From: an uncultured Lachnospiraceae bacterium
Lineage (GTDB): Bacteria > Bacillota > Clostridia > Lachnospirales > Lachnospiraceae
DNA: 64,000 nt
Assembly (NCBI GenBank): GCA_944381615.1
Contig: CALWLT010000008.1
Span: 62,001 to 126,000 of the forward strand
Direction: 5' to 3'
Shown in pieces: positions 51,567-60,386 of this stretch. The notes beneath the pieces are model-generated. The model was not told the origin of the DNA. It saw only the letters and a list, made by a program, of their open reading frames with translations, and made no database searches. Every line of letters starts with the position of its first letter. Positions within the stretch are counted from its first letter, which is position 1. A program made the position numbers and the translations under genes.

Positions 51567-52511
51567 TTACGCGCTTCTGGAACCGGACTGATCCGGAAGG
51601 ACGAGCGGTTCGGATCCGGCCGCCTGCCGCACGTTCAGGCCGAAGCCCTGCAGGGCGGCGATGTACTGGAGCGCGTTGAACGGGGACGGCGCGCCGCCGT
51701 TCTGTTCGCAGGGAGAAATGAGAAGCTGCCCGTTCTTGTAATTAGAAAACTGCTTCGGGGTCAGCAGGATCACGTCCTTTACCCGGTGCGCGGCCAGAAG
51801 CTTCCCGAACTGGGCGGCGTCATAGAGCGTATCGTTGATGCCGGGGACGATCGTCAGCCGCGCGGCGACCGGAATCCCGGAGGCGACGGCAAAATCCAGA
51901 TTTTCCAGGATCGACTGATTGGAGACGCCGGTATAGCGGACGTGCTTTTTCTCGCAGTAGTGCTTGATATCCATGATCAGGAGATCGGTATTGGCGGCGA
52001 GACGGGAGAAGGCGAGCGGCTTGGAAAAGCCGGTCGTCTCTACGGTCGTGCGGATGGAACGGCGATGGCATTCCTTCAGGAGAGCGGACGCAAACTCCGG
52101 CTGCAGCAGGGCGTCGCCGCCCGAGAGGATCACGCCGCCGCGCAAGCCGTAGCTTCCGGCGTCGGCCCCGATGACGTCCATGATCTCGTCCAGGCTCATG
52201 AGCATGGCGGCAAAGCGCAAAGTGCCCGGCGGGCAGTTCTGGACGCAGCTTCGGCAGCCGGTGCAGGAGTCCGGCGAAAAAACGAGCTTGTTGGAGACAA
52301 AGCGCAGGCTTCCCGCGGGACATTCCGCCTCGCACAGGCCGCAAAAAAGACAGCGTCTGCTGTCCCAGAGAATCTGTTTTGGCGGGGTTTTAAAGCGGGG
52401 GCCGCTGCACCAGGAGCACCGCAGGGGGCAGCCCTTAAAATAGATCGTCGTCGTCAGGCCCTGGCCGTCCGGCAGCGCGTTTTTTTCGATTTTAAAAATA
52501 TTTCCCTGCAT
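51567..52511 (-). CDS. Glycyl-radical-activase-like radical SAM protein, no enzyme partner nearby
   Basis: A 314-residue radical SAM protein built like glycyl radical activases: CPLRCSWC (near residue 29-36), two ferredoxin clusters CLFCGLCEAEC (near 54) and CTGCRSCVQNC (near 83), LRGGVILSGGDALLQPEF (near 122, the GGE-type motif as GGD), and a C-terminal barrel. The CNPE sequence usual after the cluster is CSGPRF here. No glycyl radical enzyme is next to it; the only one in the window has its own activase 19 kb away. It may act in trans or on a distant partner, or have another role. ATG follows CAGGAG. Confidence 0.82.
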   Translation of the reverse strand: MQGNIFKIEKNALPDGQGLTTTIYFKGCPLRCSWCSGPRFKTPPKQILWDSRRCLFCGLCEAECPAGSLRFVSNKLVFSPDSCTGCRSCVQNCPPGTLRFAAMLMSLDEIMDVIGADAGSYGLRGGVILSGGDALLQPEFASALLKECHRRSIRTTVETTGFSKPLAFSRLAANTDLLIMDIKHYCEKKHVRYTGVSNQSILENLDFAVASGIPVAARLTIVPGINDTLYDAAQFGKLLAAHRVKDVILLTPKQFSNYKNGQLLISPCEQNGGAPSPFNALQYIAALQGFGLNVRQAAGSEPLVLPDQSGSRSA

Positions 52512-52576
52512 GGTATACTCCTGCTCTGTGAAAGATCAAAATCAAAGATGACGCGGCGTCAACCCGCCGCGCCTTA

Positions 52577-52605
52577 ACTATAACACAATCGATTTTAAAA
52601 GTAAA
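52577..52605 (-). promoter_or_regulatory. Promoter of the orphan activase gene
   Basis: Minus strand: TTTACT (52605-52600), 17-bp spacer, TATAGT (52582-52577). Downstream is an inverted repeat GCGGCG (52553-52558) and CGCCGC (52565-52570), possibly an operator. Confidence 0.65.
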
Positions 52606-52744
52606 TGAAGCGCCGGGGTGCCGGACAGAGAAAGAAACAGGAGAAAAAAGTGTTTTTTCATTCAAAATGACAGAAATAGATTCTTTCTGCGCCGGCAGGC
52701 GCGGCCGTGCGCGCTGGGAATGGCTGGAAAAACGGGGGTTTGCG

Positions 52745-52773
52745 TTGACAGGCGGGGCGGGATTTATTATAGT
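52745..52773 (+). promoter_or_regulatory. Consensus promoter facing the 39-41 bp repeat array
   Basis: TTGACA (52745-52750), 17-bp spacer, TATAGT (52768-52773). No recognisable gene follows; the array at 52841-53080 and the terminator at 53167-53206 do. Confidence 0.75.
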
Positions 52774-52840
52774 AGAAACGGGCCCGCACACGTACATAGC
52801 GGATTCGGCCGCGGCGGGCGCGAAAGAGAATATGGTGCGC

Positions 52841-53080
52841 GGAGGCGGCCCGGAGGATACATTAAAGAAGAGGCGGAACGCGAAGGCGGCCCGGAGGATA
52901 CAAAGGAAGAAACGGGGCGTGAAGGCGGCTCGGAAAATACAAAGGAAGAAACGGGGCGTGAAGGCGGCCCGGAGAATACATTAAGGAAGAGGCGGAACGC
53001 GGAGACGGCCCGGAAAATACATAAGGAAGAGACGGAGCGCGGAGATGGTCCGGAAAACACGAAAGAAAAAACGTCAGAAG
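52841..53080 (+). repeat. Tandem repeat of 39-41 bp in a transcription-unit-like context
   Basis: Six units start at 52841 (41 bp), 52882 (39), 52921 (39), 52960 (41), 53001 (40) and 53041 (degenerate). Each begins GGAGGCGGCCCGGA-like and continues with ATACAAAGGAAGAAACG-like sequence; the array is purine-rich. In one frame the units read EGGPEDTKEETGR, in another AARRIQRKKRGVK, but unit-length changes shift the frame, so no long repeat protein is preserved. An ATG at 52832 opens a 50-codon basic peptide ending at 52984 without a good ribosome binding site. This is the main content of the 890-bp gap 52512-53401. Confidence 0.75.
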
Positions 53081-53166
53081 CGGGCGCGGGATACGCGAAA
53101 GAAGAAGGCCAAAAGACGGCAAAGCGACGCGCGAAAGAACGCCGGAGAGCGGGAAAGCGAAAAGAT

Positions 53167-53206
53167 AACGGGGATTTGATCGGAGGATCGGGTCCCCGTT
53201 ATTTTT
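53167..53206 (+). terminator. Terminator after the repeat array
   Basis: AACGGGGA (53167-53174) pairs with TCCCCGTT (53193-53200), followed by ATTTTTT. No known coding gene ends before it on this strand. Confidence 0.8.
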
Positions 53207-53302
53207 TCTGTGCACAAAGGTCCGGCGGAGGCGTTTCTTTTTTTCTGTGACAAATGTCTAATTTCTAAACAAAAATGAAACGTTTCTTTAGCGAAGGTGC
53301 GG

Positions 53303-53331
53303 TTGTATTTGCGGATCAAACTTGCTATAAT
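53303..53331 (+). promoter_or_regulatory. Promoter of the antiporter gene
   Basis: TTGTAT (53303-53308), 17-bp spacer, perfect TATAAT (53326-53331), 70 bp before the start codon. Confidence 0.75.
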
Positions 53332-53401
53332 TTGTGGCTAGTTGGGTTCGATTCAGGAATTTACTGACGGAATATTTGACAAGGATGGGAGGTCAACTGA
53401 C

Positions 53402-54844
53402 GTGAAAAAGATATTGGCATTTCTGGGAAGCCTGGGCCTGATGTGCCTGTCGTCGCCAATTTCCGCACTGGCTGCGGAGGAGGAGGGCGCGGCGGCCGCG
53501 GCGGTCCCGCTGTGGATGTGTATTCCCTTTGCGGGCCTGCTCCTTTGCATCGCGATCCTGCCGCTGGTAAAAGGCGAGTGGTGGGAGAAGCATCAGCCGC
53601 ATGCGGTGGCGGCCTGGTCCCTGGTGTTTGTGATTCCGTTCGCCGTGCTGTTCGGCGCGGGAAGCGCGCTGGAGACGGTGCTGGAATGTATGATTAACGA
53701 TTACCTGACATTTATTGTCCTGCTGTTCGGCCTGTTCTGTGTGGCGGGCAACATTACCATGAGCGGCGATCTGGCCGGTTCGCCCCGCGTCAACGTGGGA
53801 CTTCTGGCGCTGGGCACGCTGCTTTCCAGCTGGATCGGGACGACGGGCGCCAGTATGCTGATGATCCGTCCGGTCGTCAAGATGAACGCCTGGAGGAAGA
53901 GAAAACGCCAGATCGTGATCTTCTTCATTTTCCTTGTGTCCAATATCGGCGGCTGCCTGACCCCGATCGGGGATCCACCTCTGCTGATGGGCTTCATGCG
54001 CGGCGTCCCCTTCTTCTGGAGCCTGAAGCTTCTGCCCATCCTGATTTTCAACATGGTCGTGCTGTTAAGCGTTTTCTATGTGATTGACATGCACGCGTAC
54101 CGTCAGGATATTGCCAGCGGCCTGAAGCCGGATATCAGCAAGCCGGGCACGGAGGTCAAGCTGAGAGGCGTGCACAACCTGATTTTCCTGGTTATGATCG
54201 TGGCGGCCGTCATTTTAAGCGGAACGCTTCCGTCGATGCCGATGTTCCAGGACGCGCAGGGCAATACGCTGGGCATCCACATTTTCGGCGAGGTTACGCT
54301 CTCCTGGCCGGCGATCATCGAGATCGCGATCATCCTGCTGGCGGCGTTTTTATCCTTTAAGACGACGGATGTGGAGATCCGCCGCGAGAACCACTTTACC
54401 TGGGGTGCGATCCAGGAGGTCGCGGTGCTGTTCGTGGGCATTTTCATTACCATGCAGCCGGCGCTGATGATCCTGGAGGCCAACGGTTCCAGACTGGGCC
54501 TGACAGAGCCGTATCAGATGTTCTGGGCGGCCGGAGCGCTTTCCAGCTTCCTGGATAACACGCCGACCTACCTGGTGTTCCTGACGACGGCCGGTTCCCT
54601 GGGATTTACGGAGGGCATGGTCACGGCGCTGGGCACGGTGCCGGTCAAGATGCTGATGGCGATCTCCTGCGGCGCTGTGTTCATGGGAGCCAACACTTAC
54701 ATCGGAAACGCGCCGAACTTTATGGTTAAGTCGATCGCGGATGAGAACGGTGTGCGGATGCCGTCCTTCTTCGGATATATTTTATGGTCCCTGTCGTTCC
54801 TGATCCCGGTGTTTATCCTGGATATGCTTCTGTTCTTTTTATAA
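53402..54844 (+). CDS. Ion-transporter superfamily protein, sodium:proton antiporter/citrate-type
   Basis: A 480-residue membrane protein with a cleavable-looking N-terminal segment (MKKILAFLGSLGLMCLSSPISALAA) and about eleven further spans. The motifs SSWIGTTGASMLMIRP (near residue 142) and NIGGCLTPIGDPPLLMGF (near 182), repeated in the second half as SSFLDNTPTYLVF and MGANTYIGNAPNFMV, are characteristic of the ArsB/NhaD ion-transporter superfamily. Whether it moves sodium or a carboxylate is undecided. It starts at GTG 53402 after GGGAGGT; the frame back to 53342 overlaps the promoter leader. It is 16 bp before the kinase-like gene. Confidence 0.85.
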   Translation: MKKILAFLGSLGLMCLSSPISALAAEEEGAAAAAVPLWMCIPFAGLLLCIAILPLVKGEWWEKHQPHAVAAWSLVFVIPFAVLFGAGSALETVLECMINDYLTFIVLLFGLFCVAGNITMSGDLAGSPRVNVGLLALGTLLSSWIGTTGASMLMIRPVVKMNAWRKRKRQIVIFFIFLVSNIGGCLTPIGDPPLLMGFMRGVPFFWSLKLLPILIFNMVVLLSVFYVIDMHAYRQDIASGLKPDISKPGTEVKLRGVHNLIFLVMIVAAVILSGTLPSMPMFQDAQGNTLGIHIFGEVTLSWPAIIEIAIILLAAFLSFKTTDVEIRRENHFTWGAIQEVAVLFVGIFITMQPALMILEANGSRLGLTEPYQMFWAAGALSSFLDNTPTYLVFLTTAGSLGFTEGMVTALGTVPVKMLMAISCGAVFMGANTYIGNAPNFMVKSIADENGVRMPSFFGYILWSLSFLIPVFILDMLLFFL

Positions 54845-54860
54845 AGGGAGGTAGTCAGCC

Positions 54861-56006
54861 ATGAGTAATGAAGATAAAATCAGAGAACTGGCGGAACGGA
54901 TCTACGATCTGGACGCCGAGGTCTATGCTCATCTGGGATCTTCCCTGGGCCGCGTTTACAATTCGGATCGGGAGCGGTGCGTCAGCGAGCTGATGGAGCT
55001 GATGGTCACGCGTTCCCAGGCCAACCTGATCCGGAGCGAGCTGTCCCTGATCGGAAATATGGCCCGCACGATCAAAGACAAGGACGAGCGCCGGATGGTC
55101 ATGACGGAGTACAACCGCATCCTGCAGGAGGTCACGAGCCTGCCGGACAGCTTTGCCAGCGGCGACGTCATCAATATGGAGCTGGCAAACCTGAACGCGT
55201 TTAACCTGAAGAAACGTTTCTCCAAGGACGATCATCTGATCATTTGCATCAGCTGGACGTACGGCAGCGGCGGCGTCAACATCGGTTTCAAGCTGGCCGA
55301 CAAGCTGAAGATTAATTTCTACGACGCGGAGATTTTCGAGGCGGTTTTAAAGCGGTTTGAGATGGAAAAGGACGCCATGCAGGATCCGACCGGCTACGGC
55401 GTGCGCCCGGACGGTTCGCTTGTAGATACGCCCAGCGATGCCTTCAAGCCGGCCAGGCATCTGACGCTGCGCCAGCATTTTAAGGAGTTCAGCCGTTTCC
55501 ACGGCCTGCCCAAGAAAGACGCCGTGTTCTTCAACGAGAGCGATCTGCTGTGCGATATGGCGAAGAAGGAGGATTTTGTCATCCTGGGCCGCTGCGGCAA
55601 CGTGATTATGGAGAATAACCGCATTCCGCATATCAGTATCTTCATCACGGCGCCGTTTGAGCAGCGCGTCAAGCGGACGATGGAGATCCACAGCGAAATG
55701 ACGATCAAGCAGGCGAAGCAGTACTTAAAGAAGCTGGACCGCGAGAAAACGCACCATTACCGTTTCTATACGGGGCGCAAATGGGGCAACGCCAACAATT
55801 ATGACCTGTGCATTAACAGCGCCAGCTATGGCATCGACGGCACGGTAGATTTCCTTTACCGGATGATCAATGCGAGGACGAAGGGCGATAAGACGGTCCC
55901 GGCCGCGGACGCGGCGGATACGGCTGCGGCGGATACGGCCGCAAAGACGCCGGATACGGAGACCGCCGCGAAGGCAGAGCCGGCCGCCAGTCCGTTGGAG
56001 GCGTAA
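54861..56006 (+). CDS. Cytidylate kinase-like family protein
   Basis: A 381-residue protein. An N-terminal helical region (about 1-115), rich in Glu and Arg, precedes a P-loop kinase domain of the cytidylate-kinase-like family: ISWTYGSGGVNIGFKLADKL near residue 132, where most relatives have SREYGSGG, then FYDAEIFEAVLKRF and FVILGRCGNVIMENN near 237. The C-terminal 35 residues are Ala/Asp/Thr-rich. Close packing with the antiporter (16 bp) suggests co-transcription and a possible regulatory role for transport. Substrate unknown. Confidence 0.8.
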   Translation: MSNEDKIRELAERIYDLDAEVYAHLGSSLGRVYNSDRERCVSELMELMVTRSQANLIRSELSLIGNMARTIKDKDERRMVMTEYNRILQEVTSLPDSFASGDVINMELANLNAFNLKKRFSKDDHLIICISWTYGSGGVNIGFKLADKLKINFYDAEIFEAVLKRFEMEKDAMQDPTGYGVRPDGSLVDTPSDAFKPARHLTLRQHFKEFSRFHGLPKKDAVFFNESDLLCDMAKKEDFVILGRCGNVIMENNRIPHISIFITAPFEQRVKRTMEIHSEMTIKQAKQYLKKLDREKTHHYRFYTGRKWGNANNYDLCINSASYGIDGTVDFLYRMINARTKGDKTVPAADAADTAAADTAAKTPDTETAAKAEPAASPLEA

Positions 56007-56034
56007 AGAAATACGAAACACAGCAACGGGAAGA

Positions 56035-56078
56035 AAGCCGCTGCGGGACGAGAAAAAACGTCCCGCGGCGGCTTTTTT
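56035..56078 (+). terminator. Terminator after the kinase-like gene
   Basis: AGCCGC-T-GCGGGACG pairs with CGTCCCGC-G-GCGGCT around AGAAAAAA and ends TTTTTT, a very stable rho-independent terminator. Confidence 0.93.
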
Positions 56079-56302
56079 GGATGGCACGCCCGGCGTCAGA
56101 GCCGCATCCGCAGATCGGGAAGCTTGTGCAGAATGACGAGCAGTTTATGCAGGATGGTAATGCAGAAGTTCTTCTGGTTAAAACGGATAATGAGAATTCA
56201 GTCCGAGAGGTACATAAGATTGTAATTTTTAAGAAAAGGATTATAATAAAAATGAACGTAATAAAGGGAAAAAAGTTATTTTTTTAGAAAAGGTGTGAGA
56301 AT
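56079..56302. other. Boundary to the AT-rich CRISPR-Cas segment, with cas promoter
   Basis: Base composition changes from GC-rich to AT-rich between about 56110 and 56180. A promoter-like TTGTAA (56220-56225), 16-bp spacer, TATAAT (56242-56247) stands about 55 bp before the cas3 start. A 68-codon open frame (56081-56287) crosses the junction with no recognisable homology and is not called. There is no CRISPR repeat here. Confidence 0.55.
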
Positions 56303-58912
56303 ATAGTAGAAAAAATCAAATCTGTTTTATGGGCCAAAAGTAATCCGTTTAAATCTGTGTGGACACATGCCCGGGAAGCGGCTCTGGTCTCGGAATGCCT
56401 TCTTCTTTATAGCAACAGCGGTCTGAAAGAGTTGGGGTTGAATGGAATGCTGAATCTTGGAAAAGAAGAAAGTATCCGATTGAGTAAATATCTGGCAGGG
56501 ATGCATGATGGTGGGAAAATCCACCCGCTGTTTGTGCAAAAGGATGGAAGTGAACGGATTCGTGATTTTTTTATTACGAATGAAAAATTAAGATATCCAG
56601 ATCAGAATCTGATCGCAGGATATCGTCATGAACGGGGAAGCGGGCAAATGGCGATCCGGATTTGGGAAAAGGAGAACCGTTTTCAGGACAGGCGGACACG
56701 AAAGGCTTTGGCGGCAATTTTGCGACTGCATCATCAGGGAAAAGGGAAGAGTGGACGGAACGCGCCGGAACTCGAAAATGAGAAATGGCCTGGTGGGCAG
56801 GAATGGATTCGCTGTCAGGATGTATTTGAACGGCGTCTGTGGGAATGGCTGGAGCCGCCGGTGTTTAGTCTGAAGCAGGCGACGCAGGCAGATGCGGCGT
56901 GTATGCTGATGTTGGCAAATGTCATACTTGCTGATTGGATTGCTTCCGGCAGTTTTTTCTTTGATACAAACGAAGATACGCCGGAGCAGGAGATTAGGGA
57001 AAGAGCCTGTGACTTTTTGCGGCAGGCTGGGATGGTTCCGATGGCATTTCCGCGCGTGCATTCGTTTTGCACCCTGTGGCCTCAGATTCCAGAAGCTCAG
57101 AAACGCCCTCTGCAGAATGCACTGGATTGCTTCTTTGCGGAGACAGAGACGGAAGAATTACCGCAGATGATGATTCTGGAAGCACCGATGGGCGAGGGTA
57201 AGACAGAAGCGGGAATTTATGCGGCATTCCGGTTGATGGAATACTGGAAGAAAAATGGCTTTTACATAGCGCTTCCGACTTCTGCAACGGCGAATCAGAT
57301 GGAAATCCGTATGAACCGTTTCTTAAAAATGCATGGGGAACGTAATGCAAAACTGCTTCATTCCAGCGCGTGGCTTTTTGAATCGGAATTTCAGTTGGAG
57401 GAGGATGATGTCCATACAGAGGCGGAGCTGTGGCTGTCGTCGTCTAAACGGGGCCTCCTTGCCCCGGCGGCTGTAGGAACGGTAGATCAGGTAATGATGG
57501 CAGCAATGCGGGTTAAATATGGCGTGCTTCGTCTGGAGGGATTGGCAGGAAAAGTGCTGATTATCGATGAAGTGCATGCGTATGATGCCTATATGTCTGA
57601 TATCATCGGAAAACTTCTGGAGTGGTGCAAGGCGATGTCGGTGCCGGTAGTCATGCTTTCGGCGACGCTTCCACCGGGGCGAAAGCGGGGGATGATATCG
57701 TGTTATGCGGGAGAATTTATTTCCGAAGAAGGATATCCGATGATGACTGCTGTATATCGAGATGGGCAGGTCAGGCAAATCAGAGTCCCCGGAAGCTACC
57801 AGAAGAATACGGTTCGGGTGGAAATGTTTCCGCTTTTGGGAAGGCCGGTTCAGGTTGCAGAACAGGCTTTGAAGAAAATAGAGGATGGCGGGTGCGTCTG
57901 TGTTCTGATGAACACGATAAAAGAGGCACAGCAGGTATACCAATGTATCAGAGAAATGGCAGAACCGCAGGTACGGCTTCTTTTGTTTCATTCTGGTTTT
58001 TCAATGGGGCGGAGGGCGCAGATAGAAAAGCAGTGTGTGGAGTGGTTTGGCCCGGGTGGAAATCGGCCGCAAAAGGCAATTCTGGTTGCGACACAGGTCG
58101 TGGAGCAGAGTATTGATATTGATATGGATGCACTGATTACGGCAGTAGCTCCGATCGATCTTCTTTTACAGAGAGTCGGACGCATGCATCGGCGCAGGGA
58201 GACCTGGAGGCCGGATAACCTGAAGATACCGGTTCTTACGATTCTAATGCCGGAGTCCAGGGAGGATTATGGAGCTACAGAACTGATATATTATCGTTTG
58301 CTGCTGGAACGCACAGTTGCTGTGCTGGAGAAGAAGCATACACTCTCCATACCGGATGATATTCCGGAACTGGTGGAAATGGTATATGGTGAGGAATGCC
58401 GGGAAGATGACGATGTGGAGAATTTTCTGAAACGAAGTTTTCAGATTGAATTGCAGACAGGAGAAGGAATGCAGATGGAGTTGGGCTCTCCGCAGACAAA
58501 ACGGTTTGGACTGGCAGGGGAGATGCAGACTCTGCCTTGGAGTGATGAGGACGAGCAATTCCTGAATGCGAAAACCCGTTTGGGAGAGGTCACAAGAAAA
58601 ATTGCAGTTGTGCCGCAAAAGTTGTTCCAGAATGTTAAAGCGGTTTTGGATGCCGGACGGTATCCGGATCTTAAATTATCGCGGCAGGTACTTTTATACA
58701 GTGTGACGATTTCGGAAAGACAGTGCAGGGCATTGCATCTGGAGGACTCATCAATGATACTTCAGGGATCGGGGCGTCTGCATGCGGTATGGGTTTTCTG
58801 CTGCGATTCGGAGGAGAATGTATCGGCATGCGATACGCTGACAGTCCAGATTGGGGATGTGAGGCTTTCTCTGGATCGGGAGTTGGGGTTGTTTATTAAA
58901 AAGGAGGGGTAG
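56303..58912 (+). CDS. cas3: CRISPR-associated helicase/nuclease Cas3 (type I-E)
   Basis: An HD nuclease fused to a superfamily 2 helicase that shreds target DNA marked by Cascade. The HD motifs are WTHAREAALV, GMHDGGKIHPLF and LRLHHQGKG in the first 170 residues. The helicase has Walker A APMGEGKTEA, Walker B IIDEVHAYD, SATLPPG and QRVGRMHRRRE. The family N-terminus LWAKSNPFKS is encoded upstream of the first standard start (GTG 56357), and the open frame reaches back to AAAAGG. A start codon in the right place, eight bases after AGGTG, is ATA 56303, giving 869 residues; from GTG 56357 it would be 851 and lose the conserved WAKS. First gene of the operon. Confidence 0.9.
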   Translation: MVEKIKSVLWAKSNPFKSVWTHAREAALVSECLLLYSNSGLKELGLNGMLNLGKEESIRLSKYLAGMHDGGKIHPLFVQKDGSERIRDFFITNEKLRYPDQNLIAGYRHERGSGQMAIRIWEKENRFQDRRTRKALAAILRLHHQGKGKSGRNAPELENEKWPGGQEWIRCQDVFERRLWEWLEPPVFSLKQATQADAACMLMLANVILADWIASGSFFFDTNEDTPEQEIRERACDFLRQAGMVPMAFPRVHSFCTLWPQIPEAQKRPLQNALDCFFAETETEELPQMMILEAPMGEGKTEAGIYAAFRLMEYWKKNGFYIALPTSATANQMEIRMNRFLKMHGERNAKLLHSSAWLFESEFQLEEDDVHTEAELWLSSSKRGLLAPAAVGTVDQVMMAAMRVKYGVLRLEGLAGKVLIIDEVHAYDAYMSDIIGKLLEWCKAMSVPVVMLSATLPPGRKRGMISCYAGEFISEEGYPMMTAVYRDGQVRQIRVPGSYQKNTVRVEMFPLLGRPVQVAEQALKKIEDGGCVCVLMNTIKEAQQVYQCIREMAEPQVRLLLFHSGFSMGRRAQIEKQCVEWFGPGGNRPQKAILVATQVVEQSIDIDMDALITAVAPIDLLLQRVGRMHRRRETWRPDNLKIPVLTILMPESREDYGATELIYYRLLLERTVAVLEKKHTLSIPDDIPELVEMVYGEECREDDDVENFLKRSFQIELQTGEGMQMELGSPQTKRFGLAGEMQTLPWSDEDEQFLNAKTRLGEVTRKIAVVPQKLFQNVKAVLDAGRYPDLKLSRQVLLYSVTISERQCRALHLEDSSMILQGSGRLHAVWVFCCDSEENVSACDTLTVQIGDVRLSLDRELGLFIKKEG

Positions 58913-58916
58913 ACGC

Positions 58917-60383
58917 ATGGGGTTTGATCTGCTTACAGAACCGTGGATTCCGGTTTTAAAACCGGATGGAAGTACAGAGGAAGTGGGAATCCGGAAGCTG
59001 CTGCTTTCTGCACATCAGTATACGGAGATTACGGATTCAATTGTGACAAGAGAATATGGGGTCTATCGTTTCCTGTTTGCACTGCTGATGGATGCGTATC
59101 AGCCGGAAGATTCTGAGGCACTGGAAGAACTGTTAGAAGAAGGAAAATTTGACGCCGAGATATTGGAAGAATATTTTAAAAACTGCCAGAATGAGGGAGT
59201 CAGTTTTGACTTGTTTGATCCGATTCGGCCGTTCATGCAGGCAGGGCCGGATCTGGATATGGATGAAAAAATCTGTTCGGTCGCGAAATTGGAACCTGTG
59301 TATCCGAGTGGAAATAATCATGTTCATTTTGAACATCGATTTGAGGATACAGTTACCTTTTCTCCGGCGGAGGCAGCAAGAGCATTGTGCGCAGTAACAG
59401 CTTTCAGTACATCAGGAGTGCAGGGCTATCCTTCTACAGTTAATGGAGCGCCTCCAGTTTACGTGATTGTATGCGGTCGAAATTTGTTTGAAACACTGGT
59501 GCTGGGGATGGTTCCGCGTGTTTATACCACGGTGTATGATAATCCGCCGGTGTTGTGGCGTTGGCAGGGAAAGATTGAGCCCAAAAAAGAAGTGGCTTCC
59601 ACATCTCTGTTAATGGGGCTTACGTTCCCATGCCGCTATGTTCGTCTGATCGAAAAAGATGGAAAAGAAATCGAGAAGATGGTGTATGCGCAGGGAATGA
59701 ACTTTGTAGGATATGGATCTTACCAAGATCCGTACGTGGCGTACCGATATTCTAAAAAGGATGGGTCACGTTCCAGCATTAAGGCGCAGCCGGAGAAGGA
59801 ACTCTGGAGAGAACTGGGAGAATTATTGGACTGTAATGAGAATGGAGCGGCAATTGTACGTCAGGCAGAGGAACTGGTAAGGCGGGATCAGATGCAGGTT
59901 GTTTTGTATTCCGTTGTAACCCAGCAGGCTTCTTATCTGGATGCTGTGCGTGAGGAGTACCGTCTTCCGGCGGTTTTGTTGCGGACATGTTGGCCGACGA
60001 TAAAGGCTTGCCTGGAATATGTGGAAAAAAAGGGGAGGATGCTGAATGATGCGTTTAGAGAATTACAAAAAGCACTAGGCGAGGATGAAAAAAAAGATGG
60101 AATTATGACAGCAATATGCAGACGGAAGATGGCTGCGTTTTATGAAGATTGCCGGTATGCTTTTTTTGCTATGCTGCAGCCGCGTCTCGCTGAGGCGAAA
60201 AGCTCGGAGTGGGGTATGATTCACGGAGAGTGGAATGAAACCGTGCAAAGGTATGTGTTGAAAGAATATAATGCATTTATTGAAGAAACCGGGATGAAAG
60301 CCAGAGGAATGATCGCACAGCAAGAATGCCGGAAATACCTGTTTGATAAAAAAGAAACGCAGGAGAAAAGGAAGGGAAAGTAA
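58917..60383 (+). CDS. casA: Cascade large subunit Cse1/CasA (Cas8e)
   Basis: A 488-residue subunit that recognises the PAM and recruits Cas3. It begins with the family pattern FDLLTEPWIPVLKPDG, shows SFDLFDPIRPFMQAGPDLD (near residue 96) and AFSTSGVQGYPSTVNGAPP (near 162), and keeps the family length. AAGGAGGGG precedes the ATG. It follows cas3 after 4 bp. Confidence 0.93.
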   Translation: MGFDLLTEPWIPVLKPDGSTEEVGIRKLLLSAHQYTEITDSIVTREYGVYRFLFALLMDAYQPEDSEALEELLEEGKFDAEILEEYFKNCQNEGVSFDLFDPIRPFMQAGPDLDMDEKICSVAKLEPVYPSGNNHVHFEHRFEDTVTFSPAEAARALCAVTAFSTSGVQGYPSTVNGAPPVYVIVCGRNLFETLVLGMVPRVYTTVYDNPPVLWRWQGKIEPKKEVASTSLLMGLTFPCRYVRLIEKDGKEIEKMVYAQGMNFVGYGSYQDPYVAYRYSKKDGSRSSIKAQPEKELWRELGELLDCNENGAAIVRQAEELVRRDQMQVVLYSVVTQQASYLDAVREEYRLPAVLLRTCWPTIKACLEYVEKKGRMLNDAFRELQKALGEDEKKDGIMTAICRRKMAAFYEDCRYAFFAMLQPRLAEAKSSEWGMIHGEWNETVQRYVLKEYNAFIEETGMKARGMIAQQECRKYLFDKKETQEKRKGK

Positions 60384-60386
60384 ACG

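Noticed and set aside
56081-56287. A 68-codon ORF before cas3
   Set aside because: It spans the GC-to-AT junction, has no ribosome binding site and resembles no protein I know.
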